Assembly: GCA_965246915.1 (NCBI GenBank)
Contig: CBDFGB010000025.1
Location: 62,001 to 126,000, forward strand
DNA: 64,000 bases
Direction of reading: 5' to 3'
Source: CAVRQM01 sp965246915
GTDB lineage: Bacteria > Pseudomonadota > Alphaproteobacteria > Acetobacterales > Acetobacteraceae
In this document: piece by piece, positions 44,263-53,141 of the stretch
How the letters are laid out: every line of letters begins with the position of its first letter
How positions within the stretch are numbered: position 1 is the stretch's first letter
The notes under the pieces: generated by a model
The model's database searches: none
Told to the model about the DNA's origin: nothing
The model's input: only the letters and a program-made list of their open reading frames with translations
Made by a program: the position numbers and the translations under genes

Positions 44263-44381
44263 GTGCGGCCACCGAGCGGGTGCGGATGACGCGCGAGGAG
44301 TTTCGCGTGTGGGACGAGACGCAGGAGCGGCAGAACGAGGGTGTGGAGTTCGGCCCGCCGCCGGCCAAGTTGACCGAATGA
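44259..44381 (+). CDS. Tiny ORF, Uma2-like N-terminal fragment
   Basis: This 40-codon ORF lies exactly between rsh and acpS, overlapping both by ATGA. MTREEFRVWDETQERQNEG resembles the first helix and turn of Uma2 (DUF820) proteins, which normally continue for about 150 more residues. The resemblance is short. It could be a relic kept because it couples translation of rsh to acpS, or a real small protein. Confidence 0.5.
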   Translation: MSAATERVRMTREEFRVWDETQERQNEGVEFGPPPAKLTE

Positions 44382-44788
44382 TCCTCGGCCTCGGCTCTGA
44401 CATCTGCGACATCCGGCGGATGGAAGCCGCGATCGAACGGTTTGGCGAGCGGTTCCTGGCGCGCATCTTTACCGAGGCCGAACGGGCACGCGCCGACCGC
44501 CGCAACGGCAAGAACCGGATGGGCACGTATGCGAAGCGCTTCGCCGCGAAGGAAGCCTGCGCCAAGGCGCTCGGCACCGGCTTCGCACAGGGTGTCCACA
44601 TGTCCGACATCGGCGTGGTCAACCGGCCCGGCGGCCAGCCGACGATCGCCCTGACAGGGGGCGCGGCCGCCCGCCTGGCGGCACTCGTGCCGCCCGGCGC
44701 GGCCGCTCGCATCGACCTGTCGATGACCGACGAGTATCCTTATGCGTATGCCCAGGTCATCCTCTCCGCCGAACCGCCCCCGCCGTGA
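44378..44788 (+). CDS. acpS: Holo-[acyl-carrier-protein] synthase
   Basis: This 136-aa phosphopantetheinyl transferase activates acyl carrier protein. Metal-binding Asp is in ILGLGSDICDI, and Glu is in YAKRFAAKEACAKALGTG. ATG 44378 overlaps the preceding small ORF. Confidence 0.95.
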   Translation: MILGLGSDICDIRRMEAAIERFGERFLARIFTEAERARADRRNGKNRMGTYAKRFAAKEACAKALGTGFAQGVHMSDIGVVNRPGGQPTIALTGGAAARLAALVPPGAAARIDLSMTDEYPYAYAQVILSAEPPPP

Positions 44789-44889
44789 CGCCCCGGCATG
44801 GCAGCGGGCTCGCCTTGACAGCGGCGGAGCGACGGAGTTGAACCCGGCCTCTCCCAAAACCCTGCGATAGCAAAAAGCGGTCCGGACGC

Positions 44890-45642
44890 ATGCCCACGAC
44901 CACCATGGCCAAGCGGCGCTCCGGCGGCCTCGTCGAGAACGTCAAGACGATCGTCTATGCGATCCTCATCGCATTGGCCATTCGCACCGTCGCGTTCGAG
45001 CCGTTCAACATCCCGTCCGGCTCGATGATCCCCACGCTCCTGGTCGGCGACTACCTGTTCGTCGCCAAATACAGCTACGGCTACTCCCGTTTCTCTCTGC
45101 CGCTGTCGCCGCCGCTGTTCTCCGGCCGGATTTTTGGCAGCGTTCCGAACCGCGGCGACGTCGCGGTCTTCAAGCTGCCCCGCGATACCTCCATCGATTA
45201 CATCAAGCGCATCATCGGACTGCCCGGCGACCGGATCCAGATGAAGGAAGGCCAGCTCTACATCAATGGCGAGCGCGTCGAGCGCCAGCCGGTCGGCCCG
45301 TTCCTCGCCGACGAGAGCGGCCAGCGGGTCGAGCTGAAGGAATACATCGAGACCCTGCCGAACGGCGTACGCCACCCGATCCTCAAGGCGTCCGATGGCG
45401 AGCCGCTCGACAACACACAGGAATACCACGTGCCGGAAGGCTATGTGTTCGCCATGGGCGACAATCGCGACAACAGCCTGGACAGCCGCGTGCTCAATGC
45501 GGTGGGCTTCGTGCCGATCGAGAACCTGGTCGGCAAGGCTCAGATGATCTTCTTCAGCTTCGATGCGACGGCGCATTGGTGGGAGTTCTGGGAGTGGCCG
45601 TTCGAAGTCCGGTGGTCGCGCCTGTTCCGGGGCGTGAGCTGA
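44890..45642 (+). CDS. lepB: Signal peptidase I
   Basis: This 250-aa membrane protease has one N-terminal helix (residues 17-34), the catalytic Ser45 in NIPSGSMIPTL, the Lys in DYIKRIIGLPGD, and the box GYVFAMGDNRDNSLDSR. It cleaves signal peptides of exported proteins. Its coding end overlaps rnc by about 30 bases. Confidence 0.96.
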   Translation: MPTTTMAKRRSGGLVENVKTIVYAILIALAIRTVAFEPFNIPSGSMIPTLLVGDYLFVAKYSYGYSRFSLPLSPPLFSGRIFGSVPNRGDVAVFKLPRDTSIDYIKRIIGLPGDRIQMKEGQLYINGERVERQPVGPFLADESGQRVELKEYIETLPNGVRHPILKASDGEPLDNTQEYHVPEGYVFAMGDNRDNSLDSRVLNAVGFVPIENLVGKAQMIFFSFDATAHWWEFWEWPFEVRWSRLFRGVS

Positions 45643-46328
45643 CCGAAGCCGCCCTCGGCCACAGCTTCGCCCGCCCCGAATTGCTGCGCGAGGCGCTGAC
45701 CCATCGCTCGGCCGTGGGCGGGGCGTTCGTCTCGCGCGGGCGGCGGGCGCCCAGCACCGGCGCCGGCTCCAACGAACGGCTGGAATTCCTCGGCGACCGC
45801 GTGCTGGGGCTGGTGATGGCCGAATGGCTCATCGAGCGATTTCCAGGCGAGCAGGAGGGCGAACTCGGCCGCCGCCACGCGCATCTGGTCAGCCAGAAGG
45901 TGATCGTCACGATCGCCGAGCGGATCGGCCTTGGCGCGCTGCTGTCGGTGGCGCCGGGCGAGAGCCGCGCGGGGGTGCGGACGAAGGCGACCGTGGTGTC
46001 GGACGCGACCGAGGCGCTGATCGGCGCGCTGTATGCCGATGGCGGCCTGCCGCCCGCGAAGAACTTCATCCGTCGTGCCTGGGCCGAGGTTGTGGACGGG
46101 CAGTCGGCGCCTCCGAAGGACGCCAAGACAGCCTTGCAGGAGTGGTTCCTCGCCCGCGGCGAGACGCTTCCGGCTTATCAATTGGTGGCCAGGGAAGGCC
46201 CGCCGCACGATCCGGCCTTCACCATCGGCGTGCGTTCCGGCGACCACGTCGGGACCGGCACGGCGGGCAGCAAACGGGTTGCCGAACGGCTGGCCGCCGA
46301 GGACCTCCTCAGGAAGCTCGCGCCGTGA
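45612..46328 (+). CDS. rnc: Ribonuclease III
   Basis: This 238-aa double-stranded-RNA endonuclease has the signature NERLEFLGDRVLGLVMA, catalytic Asp/Glu in DATEALIGALYADGG, and a C-terminal dsRNA-binding domain (KTALQEWFLARGETLPAYQL). GTG 45612 is chosen, but TTG 45576 is also open. It overlaps era by GTGA. Confidence 0.95.
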   Translation: MVAPVPGRELTEAALGHSFARPELLREALTHRSAVGGAFVSRGRRAPSTGAGSNERLEFLGDRVLGLVMAEWLIERFPGEQEGELGRRHAHLVSQKVIVTIAERIGLGALLSVAPGESRAGVRTKATVVSDATEALIGALYADGGLPPAKNFIRRAWAEVVDGQSAPPKDAKTALQEWFLARGETLPAYQLVAREGPPHDPAFTIGVRSGDHVGTGTAGSKRVAERLAAEDLLRKLAP

Positions 46329-47215
46329 CGTCGCGCTGCGGTTTCGCCGCGATCGTCGGCGCGCCGAATGCCGGCAAGTCGACGCTGCTGAACCGGCTGA
46401 CCGGCGCGAAACTGTCGATCGTCAGCCCGAAGGCGCAGACGACGCGGTTTCGGGTGCTCGGCATCCTGATGCACGAGGCGACCCAGGTGCTGCTGGTCGA
46501 CACGCCCGGCATTTTCGCCCCGCGCCGAAAGCTCGACCGGGCGATGGTGGCCGCCGCCTGGGGCGGTGCCAAGGACGCCGATCTCGTGCTGTTCCTGGTC
46601 GACGCGCAGACGGGCGTGACATCGCAGGTCGCGGCGATCGCCGACAGCCTGCGCGGGCGGGACCAGCGCATGTGGCTCATACTGAACAAGATCGACCGCG
46701 TACCGCCGGCCAGGCTGCTGCCGCTCACGGCGGCGCTCTCCGAGCGGGCGGCGTTCGCCGAAACCTACATGGTCTCGGCCGCCACGGGCGACGGCCTCGC
46801 CGAGTTCCGCGACGCGGTCGCCGCGGCGATGCCGGAGGGGCCGCATCTGTATCCCGACGACGACCTCACGGATCTGCCCGACCGGCTGCTCGCGGCGGAG
46901 ATCGTGCGCGAGCAGATCTTCATGCAGACGCACGAGGAAGTGCCGTACGCGGCGACCGTCGAGACCGAGAGTTTCTCCGAGCGTCCCGACGGCTCGGTGC
47001 GCATCGACGCGACGATCTACGTCTCTCGGGCCGGCCACAAGGGCATCCTGATCGGTGCCGGGGGCGCCCGCATCCGCGAGATCGGGGCGAAGGCCCGCGA
47101 GCAGCTGATAGGCCTGCTTGAGCGCCCCGTGCATCTGTTCCTCAACGTGAAGGAACGGGCCGGCTGGGACGAGGAGGGGGCGCGGCTGCGGGCGATCGGG
47201 CTGGACGACTCGTGA
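46325..47215 (+). CDS. era: GTPase Era
   Basis: This 296-aa ribosome-assembly GTPase has G1 GAPNAGKST, G3 DTPGIFAP, G4 NKID and a C-terminal KH domain (GHKGILIGAGGARIREIG). It starts at GTG 46325, overlapping rnc, and its stop overlaps the thioesterase start. Confidence 0.96.
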   Translation: MTSRCGFAAIVGAPNAGKSTLLNRLTGAKLSIVSPKAQTTRFRVLGILMHEATQVLLVDTPGIFAPRRKLDRAMVAAAWGGAKDADLVLFLVDAQTGVTSQVAAIADSLRGRDQRMWLILNKIDRVPPARLLPLTAALSERAAFAETYMVSAATGDGLAEFRDAVAAAMPEGPHLYPDDDLTDLPDRLLAAEIVREQIFMQTHEEVPYAATVETESFSERPDGSVRIDATIYVSRAGHKGILIGAGGARIREIGAKAREQLIGLLERPVHLFLNVKERAGWDEEGARLRAIGLDDS

Positions 47216-47607
47216 ACGGGTCGGACCCCGCCGAGCGGCCGCATGGCGAGGTGGCGATCCGCACCATCGCCATGCCTGCCGACACCAACGCCAACGGCGA
47301 CATTTTTGGCGGCTGGCTGATGGCGCAGATGGATCTGGCCGGCGGCAACCTGGCACTGCGCCGGGCGCGGGGTCGGGCCGCGACGGTCGCGGTCGAGGGG
47401 ATGAAGTTCCTCAGCCCCGTGTCGGTGGGCGATGAGGTCACGATCTACGCCCGCATCACGGAGACCGGGCGGTCGTCCATGCGTATCGCGGTCGAGGCGT
47501 GGCGACGCGCGCGCGCGTCGGACGAGGTGACCAGGGTGACGCAGGCGGTGTTCGTCTTCGTTGCCATCGACGAGAATCGCCGGCCAAGAGCGTTGCCGGA
47601 TGTCTGA
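47212..47607 (+). CDS. Acyl-CoA thioesterase, YciA family
   Basis: This 131-aa hotdog-fold enzyme has the motif PADTNANGDIFGGWLMAQMD with catalytic Asp, and GMKFLSPVSVGDEVTIYA. It hydrolyses acyl-CoA thioesters. GTG 47212 overlaps the era stop, and its end overlaps the Nudix start. Confidence 0.92.
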   Translation: MNGSDPAERPHGEVAIRTIAMPADTNANGDIFGGWLMAQMDLAGGNLALRRARGRAATVAVEGMKFLSPVSVGDEVTIYARITETGRSSMRIAVEAWRRARASDEVTRVTQAVFVFVAIDENRRPRALPDV

Positions 47608-48229
47608 ACCGGAATGGCTGGCCTGGGTGCGACAGGCGCAGGCGATCGCCCAGACCGGATTGGCGTTCACCAAGGATCCGTACGACGTCGAGCGCTACGG
47701 GGCGCTGCGGGACCTTGCCGCGTGCATGGCAGCGCGCTGGGGCGAGGCGGAACCGGCGGCCGTGGCCGGCCTGTTCGCGGGCGAGAGCGGCTACGCCACG
47801 CCGAAGATCGACGTGCGTGGGGCGGCGTTCGACGGGATGGGGCGGATCCTGATGGTCCGCGAGGTGCTCGACGAGGGCCGCTGGACCCTTCCTGGCGGCT
47901 GGGCGGACGTCAATTTCTCGCCCGCCGAGAACGTGGCGCGCGAAGTCCGCGAGGAAAGCGGGTTCGACGTGCGCGTGGTGAAGTGCGCCGCCGTCTGGGA
48001 CCGCACGCGCCAGGGCCACCAGCCGCAGTTCTTCTCCGCCCTGAAACTGTTTTTTGTGTGCGAGATCACGGGCGGGGCGGCCGCGACCAGTTTGGAGACC
48101 AGCGAGGTCGCATTCTTCGCGGAAGCGGACGTGCCGGCGGACCTGTCGCTCGGCCGGGTGCTGCCGCGGCAGGTTTCTCGGATGTTCGCGCATTGGCGGG
48201 ACCGGGGGCTGGCGACGGAGTTCGATTAG
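47600..48229 (+). CDS. Nudix hydrolase with N-terminal Nudix_N domain
   Basis: This 209-aa protein has an N-terminal helical domain (residues 1-65, WLAWVRQAQAIAQTGLAFTK) typical of the ADP-ribose/NAD-type group, and a Nudix box GGWADVNFSPAENVAREVRE followed by ESGF. ATG 47600 overlaps the thioesterase end. Confidence 0.9.
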   Translation: MSEPEWLAWVRQAQAIAQTGLAFTKDPYDVERYGALRDLAACMAARWGEAEPAAVAGLFAGESGYATPKIDVRGAAFDGMGRILMVREVLDEGRWTLPGGWADVNFSPAENVAREVREESGFDVRVVKCAAVWDRTRQGHQPQFFSALKLFFVCEITGGAAATSLETSEVAFFAEADVPADLSLGRVLPRQVSRMFAHWRDRGLATEFD

Positions 48230-48292
48230 ATTTTCGTTGCGATTGCTCGGATATTCGGCATCTATGAGGAACGAATATCACGGAACGGTCGG

Positions 48293-49575
48293 GTGGACGA
48301 CGAGCTGACGCATTTCATCTACGAGGCGGCCGAGCGTCCCGAGCTTTGGGATCAGGTCGTCGACAGCATCGTCCGCGCGGTAGGCGCGCAGATGGCCGCC
48401 ATGTTCTACTCCGTGCTCCCCGCGAAGGCGGGACGGTTTGACGCGGTGGCGGCGCACAGTTTCCCGGAGGCGAGTGTCGCGGCCTATTTCTCCTACTACG
48501 GCGAACGCGACACGCGGCTCGCGACAACGCCGAACATGGCGGGCGGCAGTTTGTATCTCGACGGCCGGACGTTGCCGTTCGAGGCGGTCCGTGCCACCGA
48601 GGCGTATTGCGACTTCTACCGGCCATTCGGTCTTGGGCACTGCATAGCGGTGATCCTTTTCAAGGATCCTGACCGCGTCGGCGTGCTCTCGACCCACCGA
48701 GCCATTGATCGCGGCGCCTTCACGGCCGGCGACGTCGCGCGCTTCGAGGCGATCGGGCGGCATGTCATCCGGGCGCTGCAATGGCAGCGACAGCTCGGGC
48801 AGGCGCGAGAGGCCGCCCACGCGATGGATGCGGCACTGGACCGTTTCGCTCAGGCGGTGTTTCTGCTCCGTTCCGATCGGACGCTGCTCCATACGAACGC
48901 GGCCGCGACGGAGTTGCTGGCCCGCCACGGCTGCGCGCTGCGGCTGGACCGCGGCAGGCTGGTCGCCGTGGCGCGGGCCGCCGATCCGGGTTTGGAGGCG
49001 TCCGTCGCGGCGGCGGTCGCGGCGCGGCAAGGTCGGTCGCCGCCGCCGCCGGTCCTGCGGCTCGCGGATGCGGCCGGGACGCTGGCGCTGCTGGTCGTGG
49101 TGCCGCCGACCGCGGGGGGGGGGGGGAAGTGGTGCTTGTCTTCGCCGCTCACAGCGCCGACCGGCTGCGCGTCGATCGGGATCTGTTGCGACAGGCGTTC
49201 GGCCTGTCGCGGTCCGAGGCCGACATCGCGTTCTGGCTCGCGGCGGGCGAGGGGGCGGAGGCGATCAGCGCCCATCGCGAGGGAACGCTGGCGAAGGTGC
49301 GGACCCAGATCAAGCACGTCATGCGCAAGCTCGGGGTGCGGCGGCAGTCGGAGCTGGTCAGTCTGGTGGCGAGCGGGCTGGCGGCGCTGCGTCGGGAGGA
49401 GGGGGGTGAGTGTCGTCGCCGCGCCCTCACCCTCCCGCCAAGCGCGGGAGGAGGGGCAGAAGGCGCGGCGGGCGGGGAATTGCTCTCTACCGCGCTGTGC
49501 GGGAGAGGGAGGGGCCCGCACCGCGTTCGTTACTTCATCAAGGGCCGGCGATCTTCAGCGTCGAGGTGTGGGTGA
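48293..49575 (+). pseudogene. LuxR-family regulator, frame broken at a 13-G tract
   Basis: From 48293 the frame encodes a LuxR-type regulator with a sensor part (WDQVVDSIVRAVGAQMA...LDGRTLPFEAVRATEAYCDF) and ends its good sequence at VVVPPTAGGG. Position 49114-49126 is a run of 13 Gs. Past it, a different frame carries EVVLVFAAHSADRLRVDRD and the LuxR helix-turn-helix (LSRSEADIAFWLAAG, KVRTQIKHVMRKLGVRRQ). One more or two fewer Gs would join the halves. The second frame runs to TGA 49573 through intergenic-like sequence. It may be phase-variable, mutated or mis-sequenced. Confidence 0.78.
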
Positions 49576-50323
49576 AACCCGCCGGGAGTACGATGGAGAA
49601 CGTGGCCGGGCTGGTTACATCGGCGGAGGCGGCGCCTTGGGCGTTCACGTAGAGCCCGGCCTGGTAGTCGATATACTTCTGCCCTTTGGCGAAAGAGATC
49701 GCAGACGTGACGGTCGCGGGCAGTGGGCGGCCGCCGTTGATCGAGCAGGATTCGCAATCCAATTTGATGGTCGTCCCGTTGCCACCCGCAAAGACCATGC
49801 TGGCGCCTCTACTGTGCGGCTCGTTACTGTACGCCTGAATCTGGAGCCCTGAGTTGTAGACACCAGGCCCACCGGACCCGAACGTGTCCGGGTTTTTGAA
49901 CGTCCCGGGCACGCTCATTGTGATTCGCGCCACACCAGCCACGTTGGCTGGACCGTGAAGAAAAATCCGGCTCCCGACGAAAGCAGTCGCGCCCGCACTG
50001 CCGCTTGACCCTCGACTCCCCGTGAGAGGTATCGCAATTGCACGGACCCGCATTTTCCCGGTGCTCAACGTTGCGTAGGCGGTGGCCGAGCCGCCGGTGC
50101 CCGAAGACCCACTATATGGAAAGGTCGGAACGATATAGTCTGTGTCGGCACGAACCGAGTTCTTCACATAATTATCGCCCGAGGCAGTGTAGTTGTTCCA
50201 TACACCGGTGCTGGCGGAGACGACATGCCAGTCCGGTGGCGTCGTGTCCGCTATTGCCCCCGGCCCAATCGTCGCCAAAAGCGGCCCCAGCGCCATCAGC
50301 CGACGCGAAATCCGAATAGGCAT
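49538..50323 (-). CDS. Exported protein of unknown function
   Basis: This 261-aa protein has a signal peptide (RISRRLMALGPLLATIGPGAIA) and a body rich in Ser, Gly, Thr and Ala, with beta-like stretches (TMSVPGTFKNPDTFGSG, TFSIVLPAGFTHTS) and a single CESC pair. I see no PEP-CTERM or anchor. CGGAGG stands 8 bases before the ATG at 50323. It is convergent with the LuxR gene. I recognise no family. Confidence 0.65.
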   Translation of the reverse strand: MPIRISRRLMALGPLLATIGPGAIADTTPPDWHVVSASTGVWNNYTASGDNYVKNSVRADTDYIVPTFPYSGSSGTGGSATAYATLSTGKMRVRAIAIPLTGSRGSSGSAGATAFVGSRIFLHGPANVAGVARITMSVPGTFKNPDTFGSGGPGVYNSGLQIQAYSNEPHSRGASMVFAGGNGTTIKLDCESCSINGGRPLPATVTSAISFAKGQKYIDYQAGLYVNAQGAASADVTSPATFSIVLPAGFTHTSTLKIAGP

Positions 50324-50468
50324 CGCAAGAACCTCCGCTGCTATCACGACGCGGCGGTGCGTCGAACTAGCGCAACGAACCTCATTCCGGCCCGCAAGCC
50401 TATCCACCAGATGGGGTATGTTCGTGGGCGGTGCCGCCGAGCACGCGGGAAGAACGGGTTCCACCCAG

Positions 50469-50834
50469 TTACCCGGCGGCGACGTCATCCCTAACCAAAT
50501 CTTCAATCCGTACGCCGAGCAATCGCGCCAGCGTCGAATACAGCCGTACGTCGCCGACGCGGTGACCGCCCTCAATCTGCGCGACATAGGCCCGCGAGAC
50601 ACCCGCTGCCTCCGCCAATGCCGATTGCGTCAGCCCACGGCGGCAACGCCAGTAGGCGATCGGTGTGGTCAACGCCTCGTCCATTTCGGAAGCCGGGATC
50701 GTCTCCATGCGTCCGCCTTCCATCCCTTGCAGGGCGATCGTTGCGTCACGGGCGTCGACGAGATCCTCATACTCATGCTCGCTCAGCACGATGAGCCTCT
50801 CGCCGCCCGGTGTGGTGAACTGGTTCATCCTCAT
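50469..50834 (-). CDS. Antitoxin with XRE helix-turn-helix domain
   Basis: This 121-aa protein has an N-terminal segment MNQFTTPGGERLIVLSEHEY reminiscent of Phd-type strands, and a C-terminal XRE DNA-binding domain (GLTQSALAEAAGVSRAYVAQ). It lies 5 bases downstream of a RelE-like toxin gene and should neutralise that toxin and repress the operon. Confidence 0.85.
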   Translation of the reverse strand: MRMNQFTTPGGERLIVLSEHEYEDLVDARDATIALQGMEGGRMETIPASEMDEALTTPIAYWRCRRGLTQSALAEAAGVSRAYVAQIEGGHRVGDVRLYSTLARLLGVRIEDLVRDDVAAG

Positions 50835-50839
50835 GTCCC

Positions 50840-51085
50840 TCAGTAGACGCTGCCGCGGGGCGCGACCTTGACCACGGTGATTGTCGCGTCATCGGCCAGA
50901 AAGATGACGCGGAAATCGCCGACGCGCATTCGAAACCCGGAACCGCCAACAAGTCGCGTCACGTTGTTGGCCCCCACCTTGGGATCAACCGCGAAAGCCT
51001 CGATCGCCTTGCGCATCCGCGCCTCCATGTTGCCGTGCCGCCGCAATTGCCTCGTCGCCTCCAGCGTGTAAACGACCGTCTTCAT
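50840..51085 (-). CDS. RelE/ParE-superfamily toxin
   Basis: This 81-aa toxin has MKTVVYTLEATRQLRRHGNM, RLVGGSGFRMRVGDFRVIF and a closing VVKVAPRGSVY, the RelE/HigB pattern with a basic surface and C-terminal Tyr. Toxin precedes antitoxin, as in HigBA-type pairs. It probably cleaves ribosome-bound mRNA. Confidence 0.88.
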   Translation of the reverse strand: MKTVVYTLEATRQLRRHGNMEARMRKAIEAFAVDPKVGANNVTRLVGGSGFRMRVGDFRVIFLADDATITVVKVAPRGSVY

Positions 51086-51119
51086 CCGTCGGTGGCAACT
51101 CCATCACGTGCCTTTTTGG

Positions 51120-51132
51120 TAGCAAATTGCTA
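51120..51132. promoter_or_regulatory. Palindromic operator candidate of the toxin-antitoxin pair
   Basis: TAGCAA-A-TTGCTA is a perfect 6-base dyad about 35 bases upstream of the toxin start, next to a minus-strand TAATAT that could be a -10 box. This is where an autoregulatory antitoxin site would be expected. Confidence 0.45.
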
Positions 51133-51251
51133 TATTAGACGCCAGCCAGCTCCTTTATTCCGTCTTTATACCCCCACCCCAAAACCCGCATCGTGCCTTT
51201 AGCCGCCTCAGGCGCACACCTCCGCCACCAAATTGTCGCGGAGGCCTTCGC

Positions 51252-51335
51252 GTGTACGACATCCTCGTTCTGGGCATTGGCGTCGTCGGCCTGTGGCTGA
51301 TGCACGCCTATGCCGCGTTGTGCGAACGGATCTGA
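51252..51335 (+). CDS. Small hydrophobic peptide upstream of kdpF
   Basis: This 27-aa peptide from GTG 51252 is one hydrophobic helix (ILVLGIGVVGLWLMHAYAAL) and ends CERI. Similar tiny membrane peptides precede kdpF in other proteobacteria. It is separated from kdpF by 4 bases. The function is unknown; it may be an accessory KdpF-like subunit. Confidence 0.55.
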   Translation: MYDILVLGIGVVGLWLMHAYAALCERI

Positions 51336-51339
51336 TCCC

Positions 51340-51423
51340 ATGGACATGATCCTCGGGGCCGCCGTCTCGGCGTTCCTATTGGTCTACCTCGTCTGGGCCC
51401 TCGTGCGGCCGGAGGATTTCTGA
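51340..51423 (+). CDS. kdpF: K+-transporting ATPase subunit KdpF
   Basis: This 27-aa single-helix lipid-like stabiliser of the KdpABC complex ends with the typical LVWALVRPEDF. ATG 51340 is close to the stop of the previous peptide, and kdpA begins 2 bases after its own stop. Confidence 0.85.
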   Translation: MDMILGAAVSAFLLVYLVWALVRPEDF

Positions 51424-51425
51424 TC

Positions 51426-53132
51426 GTGACCATCATCGGCTGGGCGCAAATCGCGCTCGTCCTGGCCTTGCTGGTGCTCTGCGCCATTCCCGTCGGACGC
51501 CATCTCGCGGCCATCCTCGACGGCCGCCGCACCTTCCTCTCGCCCGTCCTCGGCCCCGTCGAGCGGGGCATCTACGCCGTCTGCGGCGTCGATCCCGAAC
51601 AGGGCATGGGCTGGCGCAGCTACACAGCCGCCCTCATCCTGCTACAGATCCTGCACTTTGCCGTCCTGTATCTGATCCTGCGGTTCCAGGACCTGCTGCC
51701 GTTCAACCCGCAGGGCTTCTCCGGCCTGTCGCCGCGGCTCGCGTTCAACACCGCCATGTCGTTCGTCACCAACACGAACTGGCAGGCCTACGGCGGCGAG
51801 CAGACGATGAGCCATGGCAGCCAGATGTGGGGCCTCACGGTCCACAACTTCCTCTCGGCCGCCACCGGCATCGCGGCGGCGGCGGCGATCATCCGCGCCT
51901 TCGCTCGGCGCGGCGAGACGCTCGGCAATTTCTGGGCCGACATCGTCCGCGTCACGCTGTATCTGCTGGTGCCGCTGGCGATCGTCTTCACGATCTTCCT
52001 GCTGTTTTCCGGCGTGCCGCAGACGATGCTGCCCTCGGTCGAAGTGACGACACTCGAAGGCGCGAAACAAGTCATTTCGCTTGGCCCGATCGCCTTTCAG
52101 GAAGCCATAAAACTGCTTGGCACCAATGGCGGCGGCTTCATGAACGCCAACTCCGCGCATCCGTTCGAGAACCCGACCGCGATCACCAACATCGTGGAAA
52201 TCGTCTCGTTCGGCCTGATCCCCGCGGCGCTGGCGCTGGCCTTCGGCCACATGGTGGGCGAGCCGCGTCAGGGCCGCGCGTTGCTGTGGACCATGGGCAT
52301 CATCGTCGTGGCCGGCGTGGCCATCGCGTACGCCTCAGAAGGGGCGGGTAATCCGCTGCTGACGGCGGCGGGCGTCGACTCGGCCCTCGGCAACTTCGAA
52401 GGCAAGGAAGTCCGCTTCGGCACGCCGCTTTCCGTGTTGTTCGCGGTGCTGACCACCGGCACGAGCTGCGGCGCGGTCAACGCGATGCATGACAGCTTCA
52501 TGCCGCTCGCGGGCCTGGTGCCAATGTTCATGATCCAGCTCGGCGAGGTCGCGCCGGGCGGCGTCGGCTCGGGCCTTTATGGCATCCTGGTCTTTGCGCT
52601 GCTCGCGGTGTTCGTGGCCGGACTGATGGTCGGTCGCACGCCGGAGTATTTGGGCAAGAAGGTCCAGGCACGTGAAATAAAACTCGCGATGCTGGCGGTG
52701 CTGATCCTGCCGCTGTCGATCCTGGCGGGGACGGCGATCGCGCTCAACACCGAGAGCGGTCTGTCGTCGCTGGCCAATGCCGGGCCGCACGGGCTGTCGG
52801 AGGTGCTGTACGCCTTCAGCAGCGCGACCGGGAACAACGGCAGCGCGTTTGCGGGCCTTTCAGCCGACACGCCGCTGTTCGACTTCGGCCTCGGCGTTTC
52901 GATGCTGCTCGGGCGGTTCGCGTTCCTGATCCCGGTCATGGCCATCGCGGGCTCGATCGCCGGCAAGCCGAAGCTGCCGCCCAGCGCGGGCACCTTCCCC
53001 ACCCACGGGCCGCTGTTCGTCGGCCTGCTGGTCGGCGTCATCATCATCCTCGGCGGGCTGCAGTATCTGCCCGCCCTCTCGCTCGGACCGGTCGCGGAAC
53101 ACTTTTCGCTGCTGGCCGGCAAGACGTTCTAG
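51426..53132 (+). CDS. kdpA: K+-transporting ATPase subunit KdpA
   Basis: This 568-aa channel-like subunit selects potassium. It has MSFVTNTNWQAYGGEQTMSH, LGTNGGGFMNANSAHPFENP, TGTSCGAVNAMHDSFMPL and SSATGNNGSAFAGL, the four pore regions of the SKT fold. It starts at GTG 51426. Confidence 0.97.
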   Translation: MTIIGWAQIALVLALLVLCAIPVGRHLAAILDGRRTFLSPVLGPVERGIYAVCGVDPEQGMGWRSYTAALILLQILHFAVLYLILRFQDLLPFNPQGFSGLSPRLAFNTAMSFVTNTNWQAYGGEQTMSHGSQMWGLTVHNFLSAATGIAAAAAIIRAFARRGETLGNFWADIVRVTLYLLVPLAIVFTIFLLFSGVPQTMLPSVEVTTLEGAKQVISLGPIAFQEAIKLLGTNGGGFMNANSAHPFENPTAITNIVEIVSFGLIPAALALAFGHMVGEPRQGRALLWTMGIIVVAGVAIAYASEGAGNPLLTAAGVDSALGNFEGKEVRFGTPLSVLFAVLTTGTSCGAVNAMHDSFMPLAGLVPMFMIQLGEVAPGGVGSGLYGILVFALLAVFVAGLMVGRTPEYLGKKVQAREIKLAMLAVLILPLSILAGTAIALNTESGLSSLANAGPHGLSEVLYAFSSATGNNGSAFAGLSADTPLFDFGLGVSMLLGRFAFLIPVMAIAGSIAGKPKLPPSAGTFPTHGPLFVGLLVGVIIILGGLQYLPALSLGPVAEHFSLLAGKTF

Positions 53133-53141
53133 GCAACGACA

